Source of the DNA: Phytophthora quininea
Taxonomy: Eukaryota; Oomycota; Peronosporomycetes; Peronosporales; Peronosporaceae
Reading direction: 5' to 3'
Length of the DNA: 64,000 nucleotides
Assembly: GCA_011947345.1 (NCBI GenBank)
Contig: JAAVTG010000581.1
Coordinates: 806,001 to 870,000 of the forward strand
Positions 30,321-39,004 of the stretch are shown here, one piece after another. The notes under the pieces are model-generated. The model ran no database searches. It saw only the letters and a program-made list of their open reading frames with translations, and was not told where the DNA came from. Each line of letters starts with the position of its first letter. The first letter of the stretch is position 1. The translations under genes and the position numbers were made by a program.

Positions 30321-32280
30321 AAGCAATTATTCAAGACGTTAACAGTTCAAGCTGAGCCGCGCAAGTGCCGAGTCGATCCAGTGGTGATGGCGAGCAAGTT
30401 GCTGCAGTAAGCTTGTGCGTATGTGCTGACGGGGCTTGAGCAGAGACCTGTCAGGTCTTGAGGTTTCTGTAGGTTTGTGGAGGCTGCGGCCAGCGAGAGG
30501 ATGGCCAGTTCAAGAGTTCCTGCTGCAGCGTCCGTGCCAGCTGCTCCTTCCAGGCGACGAGAAGAATGACTAACTGGAAGGCCTTGGAGAAGCGTTGCGT
30601 GTGCCGAGTACAGATCGAATATCTGAGTAACAAGAGTGATTCCAATCACCCCCAAGTGATCCACATTGCTGAGCTGTGTCATTTGATTCCACTTGCCGAG
30701 TTGAGAGGACCCACTGTACGAAGTGACCGTGCCGGTGGAGTCGCTCGCCATTGAGATGGTGTTGACAACGCCGTCGTTGGGTTGCCAGTCGGTGGAGAAG
30801 CCATGGTTGGGACCGTATCGACTACCCAAGAAGACCGAGATGACATCTAATGGGAGCAGCATCGTCAAGACGTTTGGCAGCGAAATCTTGCGCAGTAGCC
30901 AGTCGACCGTCGAGTACGAGTCGATAGTGACGAAGCTGTAGTAGTACACGTCCGACAGAGTGGTCACCCAAGTGTTCTCCTCAGTCGCTCCACTTGTTGA
31001 CAAGCTCCAAAGACACACGTCCTTGGATCCCGAATCGAAGATGCTGCTGGAGAATACGCGCGTCAAGTATTGGGACAAAGTCTCGTCGTCTTGCTTTGCA
31101 GTGATCCCCCATTGATCCAGCTTGGCATCGTAGACGAGAGAGGATTCATCCCCCGCGATCCCGACAACGGAAAACACACTTGGAATCAAGTCGAAGACAC
31201 TAGAACTGATGGAGGAAATCCCATCTGCGAGTAGAGTGCCCTGGTTCGGCGTCGACACTGTCGTGATGGAGTGCACCCAGCTATTGCCGCCTTTGAAGAG
31301 CGGGTGGGTCGATGCAGTCTCCTCCACTGGGGCCCCGTCGTTCCTCTCTCGAGCATCTGGGTCAGCATGCGGATCGTTTGGCCGCCCATACTGTGGCCGA
31401 CGAGGTGAACTTTGTTGATCGATCCGTCGGCGTTGGTCTCGCCCCACTGCGGATACAACCCCGTGAAGTTGCGGCCGTAGCGGTGGTGGCCGTAGTGAGT
31501 CGAGTGCGTCTCGCCGTAGTCGACCTGGCCGCCCTTGATCTGAGCGTAGAGCTCGCAAGCTCGGTCCCAGTTGCTGGAGAAGGGACCGACGACGGCAGTG
31601 TAGACGGTGAAGCCTTGGGCCTCCAGTTCTTGTTGGAAGTCGCCTTGCAGACCGCCCCAGTACTTGAAACCGAGGAGTTCGTCTCGACCCCAACCGGAGA
31701 AGCCGTGGACCAGCACGATCGGGTAGGAGTTGCCAGTAGCAAAGGTGGAGTCAATAATGGCCAACACCAAGGCAAGTGACAGCAATATTGACGTGAATAG
31801 TGAGTGGCGCAGCATTTCCTCTTGCGGACGCTGAAGCAACTTGGATAATGGCAGGTATGGACCGAGAGGTCGATAAGGTCGTCGCTTCGGGGAACGATGG
31901 CCCTGCATGGATTACTCGAGACGAACAAGCAGCATTCCCGCCCAGATCGACAGTCTCGATACTGCTAGAGGGTACCAACCATCCTCGTTAGCGCCTACTG
32001 TGAGGGCCTCGAAAGACACACGGTTGACGGTCCATGGAGGGATATGAACGACGAAGCAGACACACAGAGGATCTGGGGCGGAGGTCTCTCTTGGCTCATC
32101 ACGAGTCGTCGTGATTCAAGACGACTATGGGGTCTCCTAGCTTGTCATCAGCATATGTTGCTTCAGAGGGGATACTCGTCGTGAAGCATGTCCTGATAGC
32201 AATGAAAGCGTTCTGATCACTTTTCCGCAGCTGACTCCTCACTGTCAGTCGCAGTATGGAGGCCTTGATGTTTGTCCAGG
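30040..32280. repeat. Inverted segmental duplication, right copy
   Basis: Reverse-orientation match to 19250-21950. It holds lipase copy 4, its upstream region and the 3' end of the ankyrin gene. Here the ankyrin gene is complete, so this side is probably the source and the left side the derived copy. Confidence 0.8.
30347..31815 (-). CDS. Secreted lipase, copy 4 (family I.5 type), twin of copy 1
   Basis: Signal peptide MLRHSLFTSILLSLALVLAI, then YPIVLVHGFSGWGRDELLGF, GHSMGGQTIRML, YDAKLDQWGI, QPNDGVVNTISM and VDHLGVIGI. The C-terminal Cys pair is LCSSPVSTYAQAYC. The only break lies in the run GGGGCCCC at 31329-31336; one extra base opens the frame for about 489 residues. It keeps TGG where copy 1 has TAG, and it lacks the insertion. 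It is therefore the functional member of the inverted pair. Confidence 0.88.
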
Positions 32281-32566
32281 TGGCCTAAATATGCAGAATT
32301 CCACACCTTAACTTACAGCACAGATATCTCTGTCAGCTCGCGTAGTGATGATGGCACTTTCGAGACCATCAACTGCGTCATCGGCAGTCGCCAAATTTCC
32401 AAGCGTGTAGCAAGCCCAGAGCTTTTGGTCGTTGGTTCCAAGGCACATCCGTCAGTGACTTCAACTAGCTGAGAAAAACGTTTTTTATTTCGTATTTTAT
32501 ACGATTTCTTAATCGAGTCTCGAAGAAGCATCCAAGTAAAGGAGGTGAAGAAGCGCCACGCCAGAC
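32281..32566. other. Short intergenic segment
   Basis: A 72-codon leftward frame (32313-32531) has no family. The rest is the 5' flank of the BSD gene. Confidence 0.35.
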
Positions 32567-34108
32567 ATGTCGTTCAGCAGCTTCTACTCGGTGGTTAACG
32601 CCATCAAGGACAAGGTCTGACTGCTAATCTTCTTCCCACCTTGCCCACAGCCCAAAAGAACGCGTTTCTTGCGCGTCGTGGGCGATTCTCCTTATGAAAT
32701 CCAGTCTTCTTAACTAACTTGCTTGGAATATTTTGTTTCTTAGTCGGCGGAGGCCATGACGACGCTCAGTTCCGACCTCCAAGACTTCACCTCTATTGTA
32801 CAGGAGGTAAGGCTCAACAATCTATAAGAAAAGGCCGGTGTAAAAACTAAATTATGTTTATTATCATTATAATATCGACAGGACGTGGCGGAGTTGTCCA
32901 AGCAAGTTCGGCAAAACATGGAGGAGCGTCGACAGAGTGTGGAGAAACAGTCAAAGGACGGAGAAGACGCCAAAGCGAAGAGCGACGACGACCACGAGGA
33001 GAAACAGGATGACAAACAGGACGAGACAGTAGTGGACCCGGAAGAGATGCCCATGGAGGACCCACTAGTACAGTTGAAGAACTCTTTGTTCTCCTTTGAC
33101 GTTAGCAGCACGCTGGGCTCGGTGAGCTCCACGGTCGGCAGCAAACTTGGCTCGCTGAACCAGGTGGGCTCGACGGTCGGCAGCAAGTTGGGCTCGTTGA
33201 GCGTGGGGACCAGTCTGGAGTCTCTGGAAGCCATGGGCTCCAAGCTGTTGAACTCGGCAGACGAGTTTCTAGGCACTCTAACTGGAGATACACTGTACGA
33301 AGACGAAGAACTGAGCGAGAGCGAGCTCAGTGCGCGGCGATTCCGCTTACTGGCGCTGCAGGAGGACTCGGACACTTACATCGAGCCTCCCATTGACGTG
33401 GAGACGTTCGAGAAGTGGAAACTGACCATCCCAGCTGCAGAACTGACCGATATCCAGACAGAAGTGCTGGAGAACTACCCGACTGTCGGCACCAAGTTCA
33501 CGGAGCTGGTGCCGTCGGTGGTGGAGGCCGACGTGTTCTGGGCGCACTACATTTACAAGGCCTCGCTTCTGGCTGCCCAAGAGCAGCGCGGAGCGGACTT
33601 GCTGGAGCATGGTACGTACTACAAGCTTGGTAGTTGTCAACTACTGTACTTAGCTGTTGTGTTAGCTTTGAACGACAGTGAGGAGGAACTTGGCTGGGAT
33701 GTCGACTCTCCAAAGAAGACTGAGAAGGAATTCTTCCCGGACGAAGAGGCCAAAGAGGAAGAGAAGGCGCCGACTGGCACTTCAACTCCTGCAGCTAATC
33801 CACCGTCGTCCAGCGATGGCGAGAGCTGGATCGAACTGGACGAGCGGAAGGACTCGACGTCCTCGAAAGGATCCGCCTCGCCGAATGCTTCGGCTGGTCT
33901 GAAAGAGCCGACGAGCTCTCTGGCTGATCTGAAGCTGGACGAGGGAGATGAAGCAGCTGCTGAACAGGAAGACTCGCTGGACTGGGGCGACGATGACGAT
34001 GAGATCGTGCCGGAAACTGCATCACCTGATGCTAAGAAGCAGGAGACGACTCCGGCAACCCACGAGGACGCCAGCAAGCGTGGTGAGGACTGGGGCGAGT
34101 GGGACTAA
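32567..34108 (+). CDS. BSD-domain protein (SYAP1-like)
   Basis: Four exons (32567-32614, 32744-32806, 32882-33611, 33666-34108) give 427 residues. The N terminus MSFSSFYSVVNAIKDK and SSDLQDFTSIVQE form the amphipathic leader seen in SYAP1-like proteins. Repeats of STVGSKLGSL follow, then a BSD domain at about residues 210-270 with ETFEKWKLTIPAAELTDIQ and VEADVFWAHYIYKASLL. The C terminus is acidic and ends GEDWGEWD. The last intron is 54 nt and in frame, so retention would insert 18 residues without a stop. Related proteins act in signalling and membrane traffic; I cannot be more specific. Confidence 0.82.
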
Positions 34109-34233
34109 GAGAAATGGCACTTCCATGTCCTCTATCGATCCCCATGAATCCAATTTGTCAATCCCATTCGCGATTGCTCTTTGTGGACCTGCGTCTGCTG
34201 CATTCTATTGACACCATCCCACCGAGTTTATCG

Positions 34234-35727
34234 TCACAGGCGTGATCGACAACCAGTCTGTTGAGTTCCTAGACTTTCACTATTTCGCTGATAAGAACTC
34301 TTCAACCACAGTACCGTTGCGTTATGCTGACCGAGTATCAGTCGGCAGTTGTTTCCGGCATACTTGTTGGCGGGACTCGCGCAGAGCTGCTCGATGTCTT
34401 CTTGAGTCTGTACGCTCGATCGTTCCGACACAACCGAAGAGATAGCATTGGTGATTGTCTTGTGGACCATTTTGTTGTGCACGACACTCCGCGCTTCCAT
34501 ATCCACTGGAAGACTCGCCAACAACTGAGCAAGTGACGAATACACGCTCATGATCTTCGAAAACAGTGAGAAGCCCGTGACGTCCATGTGGTCCACGCCC
34601 GTGAGCTGTTTCATTTGGTGCCACCTGCCAGCTTGCGATGTTCCGTTGAACGTCACCAGCTCACCAACACCGTCATGGCTCATGGAGAATGTGTTGACGA
34701 TGCCGTCGTTCCGCTGCCACTCCGTCGTGAGATTTAGCTCATCAGGCGCATATCGACCGCCGAGAAACACCGAAAGCTCACCGAACGCGGGGTTCATAGT
34801 AAACGGATTCGGCAGCTGAATCTTCTCGAGTCTCAAATTGACCGATGCGAACGTGTCGACGGTGGCGTAGCTGTAGTAGTAGACATCGTCTAACGTCTCG
34901 ACCCACGTGCTCTCCTCAGCAGCGCCAGCCACAGACAAACTCCAGAGACAAGTGTCCTTGAACGACGGGTCGAACAACCTGCTCGACATGATGCGGTCGT
35001 AGTAGTCCCGGATCGATTCGTCGTTAGCTCTTGAAGAAACATTCCACTGACCCAGCTGCGCGTCAAAGACCGCAGCGGTGCTGTCCCCCGCAACGCCAAT
35101 GATGCTCAACGTGGCAGCGATCGCGTCCTTCATCGCATCGCCAATGATCGAGAACCCGTCCGCCAGAGTTGTGCCTTGGTTGGGCGACGCGATCGTCGTG
35201 ATCGAGTGCACCCAATTCTTGCCGCCTTCGAACAGCGGGTGGGTCGCTGCTTCTTCCTCGGTTGGGGAGCCCACCGTTCCTTTCTCGAGCATCTGCGCTA
35301 ACATCCGAACGGTTTGACCGCCCATACTGTGGCCGACGAGGTGGATCTTGTTCACGGAGCCATCAGAATTGGTCTCACCCCACTGCGGATACAAGGCCGT
35401 GTAGTTCTTGCCAAACCGAGCGTGCCCATGCGTTGCTGAATGCTCGACCCCATAGTCCACTTGACCTCCTTTGATCTGCGCGTAGAGCTCGCAAGCGCGG
35501 TCCCAATTGCTCGAGAATGGACCGATGGATGCTGTGAACACTGTGTAGCCCTGGTCGATAAGTTTTTCTTGTATGTCACCTTGAGCACCGCCCCAATACT
35601 TGATACCGAAGAGTTCGTCGCGACCCCACCCACCGAAGCCGTGGACGAGTACGATCGGGTACGTGTTGTTGGCCACAACCAGAGGCGACACGAAAGCAAG
35701 AACCAAAAGTGTCAACCACCTCGTCAT
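34234..35727 (-). CDS. Secreted lipase, copy 5 (family I.5 type), intact
   Basis: The only copy with an unbroken frame, 497 residues. Signal peptide MTRWLTLLVLAFVSPLVVA, then YPIVLVHGFGGWGRDELFGI. Catalytic serine in GHSMGGQTVRML, aspartate in QRNDGIVNTFSM, histidine in VDHMDVTGF. The segments SSNWDRACE and DYGVEHSATHGHARFG, and the Asp of FKDTCLWSLS, correspond to the Asp/His/His/Asp zinc site of Geobacillus lipases. It is the most diverged member (FDAQLGQWNV where others have YDAKLDQWGI). The C-terminal extension has LCASPANKYAGNNC and then 30 residues absent from the others. Expected to act on triacylglycerols or phospholipids outside the cell. Confidence 0.93.
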   Translation of the reverse strand: MTRWLTLLVLAFVSPLVVANNTYPIVLVHGFGGWGRDELFGIKYWGGAQGDIQEKLIDQGYTVFTASIGPFSSNWDRACELYAQIKGGQVDYGVEHSATHGHARFGKNYTALYPQWGETNSDGSVNKIHLVGHSMGGQTVRMLAQMLEKGTVGSPTEEEAATHPLFEGGKNWVHSITTIASPNQGTTLADGFSIIGDAMKDAIAATLSIIGVAGDSTAAVFDAQLGQWNVSSRANDESIRDYYDRIMSSRLFDPSFKDTCLWSLSVAGAAEESTWVETLDDVYYYSYATVDTFASVNLRLEKIQLPNPFTMNPAFGELSVFLGGRYAPDELNLTTEWQRNDGIVNTFSMSHDGVGELVTFNGTSQAGRWHQMKQLTGVDHMDVTGFSLFSKIMSVYSSLAQLLASLPVDMEARSVVHNKMVHKTITNAISSVVSERSSVQTQEDIEQLCASPANKYAGNNCRLILGQHNATVLWLKSSYQRNSESLGTQQTGCRSRL

Positions 35728-36578
35728 TTTGAGAGAAGCTTTGGGTCTTGGCTGCAGAGCAATATCACGAGTGCTGATTGCACTCGGCTAGCGGTAAGCG
35801 ACTGGAGCATGGCTTTCTAACCCAGCAAGCGGGATCTACTAAAGCCTGTAGGAGGTCAAGCCAATCGTCGAGGATTTTCGTTGTCGTCCGCGTTGCACTT
35901 GCTGCGGTCAAAGGCAAAAGAAGCGCACAGCTGTCCTGCGTTTGACTAGTTGTGCAGGAAATCGCCTCGAGATGTGCATTGGTAACGAGCCAAAACACCG
36001 ACCGGAAGCTCAGTTCCGGCGGACTTTCCTTCATTGACCTCGCCGAAAGCCAAGTGGTGCTGTCCAAGCAGGTCCTTCGAGAGGTACAATCGCAGCGGCC
36101 GCAGTAGAGACCAACGTGGTTGGCGAGATTCTCACACTTTGCAGCTGGAACGGAAGAAGCTTACGGACGGCACTGCTCTACCCGACCAACGACAAAGCTC
36201 GTGATCATTGTTGTGCCAAAAGATATTGCAGCGACGTGTTGGAGGCAACCAGCCCGCTCTGAATGCTGCAATTTGTCGGCCACTCGGCAAAAACGCGCAT
36301 GCCTCCACACCGTCATTCTGGGCGTGGGTCTTGTGTCATTTCGTGCTACATGCCGTCGATTTTCTTGACGCTTTCTTCGTTGCTGTTGATCAAAGGCAAT
36401 TTCGTCGACCATGAATGTCAAGCAGAACATTATGCCAGACAGGCTATTGCGGCTGTGGGATCGTGCTGCTGAAACCGGTGCTGTTTTGTTGGAAACTCTT
36501 AGGCGCCATCCTCAGGAGTTTTGCCCATAATGAGCAGAACCGAACGTCTCAAAACGACAGACGAGATCCACGCCTCCG
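35728..36578. other. No supported gene between divergent lipases
   Basis: Frames of 60-100 codons without domains (for example 35765-36067 minus, 36161-36430 minus). Confidence 0.35.
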
Positions 36579-36585
36579 TCATTCC
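36579..36585 (+). promoter_or_regulatory. Initiator-like TCATTCC before lipase copy 6
   Basis: TCATTCC fits the oomycete Inr and lies 28 nt upstream of the ATG at 36614, supporting that start over the upstream ATG at 36521. Confidence 0.35.
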
Positions 36586-36613
36586 TCTATCGTCTTCCTC
36601 CGAGAACAATCAA

Positions 36614-38045
36614 ATGCCGTTGTATTTCCAGGTCGTCGCGGTAGTGGTCTCACTTGCTTCGCTGCTGCTGGCTACCGACGCCGCTGGCAACTCCTACCCG
36701 ATCGTGCTGGTCCACGGCTTCTCCGGTTGGGGTCGAGACGAACTCCTCGGTTTCAAGTACTGGGGCGGTCTGCAAGGCGACTTCCAACAAGAACTGGAGG
36801 CCCAAGGCTTCACCGTCTACACTGCCGTCGTCGGTCCCTTCTCCAGCAACTGGGACCGAGCTTGCGAGCTCTACGCTCAGATCAAGGGCGGTCAGGTCGA
36901 CTACGGCGAGACGCACTCGACTCACTACGGCCATCACCGCTACGGCCGCAACTTCACGGGGTTGTATCCGCAGTGGGGTGAGACCAACGCCGACGGATCG
37001 ATCAACAAAGTTCACCTCGTCGGCCACAGTATGGGCGGCCAAACGATCCGCATGCTGACCCAAATGCTCGAGAGGAACGACGGGTGCCCCAGTGGAGGAG
37101 ACTGCATCGATCCACCCGCTCTTCAAAGGCGGCAATAGCTGGGTGCACTCCATCACGACAGTGTCGACGCCGAACCAGGGCACTCTACTCGCCGATGGAA
37201 CAGCCACGATGGGAAACACGCTCGAAGACTTGACCTTGGGCCTGTTGAACGTCATCGGGATCGCTGGGAACGAGCCAAACCTCTTCTACGACGCCAAATT
37301 GGATCAGTGGGGGATCACCGCCAAGACTCGAAGCGAGACGCTCGTCGAGTACTTGCATCGAGTGTTCAACAGCAGCATTTTCGAGCCTGGTTCGAGGGAC
37401 ATCAGCGCCTGGAGTTTGTCCACGAAAGGAGCCGCAGAAGAGAACAAGTGGGTCACGACGTTGCCTGACGTCTACTACTACAGCTTCACCGCCGTGGACA
37501 CGTTCTCGACGCGCGACTGGCTGCTGCGGAAGATCTCCATGCCCAACGTCCTGACCATGATGCTCCCTCTGTGCGTCAGCTCGACGTTTCTAGGCAGTCG
37601 CTTCGGCCCCGAGCACGGCCTCTCGACGGACTGGCAGCCCAACGACGGCGTCGTCAACACCGTCTCCATGGCGAGCGACTCGACAGGCCAAGTCGTGCCC
37701 TTCAAAGGGGTCTCGTACATTGGCAAGTGGAATCAGATGCCGCTGCTCAAGTTCACGGACCACATCGCCATCGTCGGCATCACGTTGCTCGCTCGGATGA
37801 TCGGATTGTACTCGGCCCACGCCAAGCTGTTGCAGAGTCTGTCAGTGACGCCCCAAAGCCAAGCAGTGCACACCGAAGCTACCGTCGATATCTACACCTC
37901 CATCTCGTCCGTCACCGCAGCCACTGCCAACGCGCAGACCGAGGAAAACGTGCAAATGCTTTGCGATTCCTCGAGTTCCAACAAATACGTCGACGCATAT
38001 TGCAACCATGTTCGGACTGAGGCCACGCAGGTCATGCGCCACTAA
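36614..38045 (+). CDS. Secreted lipase, copy 6 (family I.5 type)
   Basis: Signal peptide MPLYFQVVAVVVSLASLLLA. The first 150 residues after it match copies 1 and 4 almost exactly, while the second half (ATMGNTLEDLTLGLLNVIG onward) is clearly different, so the gene looks like a mosaic. GHSMGGQTIRML, QPNDGVVNTVSM and TDHIAIVGI supply the triad. Near 37071-37076 the frame shifts: compared with copy 1 two bases are missing after CTCGAGA. The second half is open to the stop at 38045. Cys pair in LCDSSSSNKYVDAYC. About 477 residues if repaired. Confidence 0.87.
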
Positions 38046-38215
38046 GAATGATTGACATGTTTACCTTGTTTCCACTTCAACTTGAGTACTTGGTGTTTGT
38101 ATACCTTCGCGACACGACACCTTTTTATTGGGTAACGGCACGACATGGTCGGATTTCCCCATACAAACGTAGATGTCGCCTCGCCGTCCTCCCTCCTGCT
38201 GGTTTAACAGCCCCT

Positions 38216-38231
38216 CGTTCATTATAGCTTT
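38216..38231 (+). promoter_or_regulatory. Initiator-like element before the SOD gene
   Basis: GTTCATTATAGCTTTT resembles the oomycete Inr with a downstream TTTT flank, 43-58 nt from the ATG at 38274. Confidence 0.35.
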
Positions 38232-38273
38232 TGGATCGTCAACATCGGACCCACCACCGCTAAGATCGCCAAG

Positions 38274-38933
38274 ATGATGCTCGTGAAGCGTGCCGTGTCC
38301 ACCGCCCGCTGCCAGTCGCGAGGCATCGCGACGGTGACGCTGCCGGACTTGGCCTACGACTTTGGCGCGCTGGAGCCGTCCATCAGCGGCCAGATCATGG
38401 AGATCCACCACCAGAAGCACCACCAGACGTACGTCACCAACTACAACGCCGCCCTGGAGCAGTACGCCGAGGCTGAGGCCAAGAAGGACAACGCCAAGAT
38501 GCTGACGCTGCTGCCGGCGCTCAAATTCAACGGCGGGGGCCACGTCAACCACTCCATCTTCTGGACCAATCTGGCCCCCAAGACTCAGGGCGGTGGTGGC
38601 GAGCCCGACGGAGAGCTGCGTAAGGCCATCGACCAGGAGTTTGGCAGCTTCGAGCAGTTCAAGAAGACCATGGCCGCCAAGTCGGCGGGCGTGCAGGGCT
38701 CCGGCTGGGGCTGGCTGGGCTACTCGCCTGAGAGCAAGCGCGTCGGCGTGGTGACGACGCCCAACCAGGACCCGTGCTCCACCACCGGCTACGTGCCGCT
38801 GCTGGGTATCGACGTGTGGGAGCACGCCTACTACCTGCAGTACAAGAACGTGCGTCCGGACTACTTGAAGGCCATCTGGGACGTCGTGAACTGGAAGAAC
38901 GTCGAGGAGCGCTACCTGGTGGCCAAGAAGTAA
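38274..38933 (+). CDS. SOD2: Mitochondrial manganese-type superoxide dismutase
   Basis: An intact, intronless 219-codon gene with strong GC bias at third positions. The first 20 or so residues ([19 protein letters not shown]) are a basic mitochondrial presequence. Metal ligands are the His of [13 protein letters not shown], the His of [11 protein letters not shown], and Asp and His of [22 protein letters not shown] places the outer-sphere Gln as in Mn enzymes. It converts superoxide to peroxide in the matrix. A long antisense frame (38061-38945) is a composition shadow. Confidence 0.97.
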   Translation: MMLVKRAVSTARCQSRGIATVTLPDLAYDFGALEPSISGQIMEIHHQKHHQTYVTNYNAALEQYAEAEAKKDNAKMLTLLPALKFNGGGHVNHSIFWTNLAPKTQGGGGEPDGELRKAIDQEFGSFEQFKKTMAAKSAGVQGSGWGWLGYSPESKRVGVVTTPNQDPCSTTGYVPLLGIDVWEHAYYLQYKNVRPDYLKAIWDVVNWKNVEERYLVAKK

Positions 38934-39004
38934 GAAGGAAGACAAGAGACGTTAAGGAATTTGAGTAATGTCAGTTCTTGCACCACAGCTACAGACGTCG
39001 ACGA

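Noticed and set aside
35765..36430. Frames between lipase copies 5 and 6
   Set aside because: Short, overlapping on both strands and without family features.
38061..38945. A 294-codon leftward frame covering the SOD gene
   Set aside because: Antisense shadow caused by strong third-position GC in SOD2; no domain.
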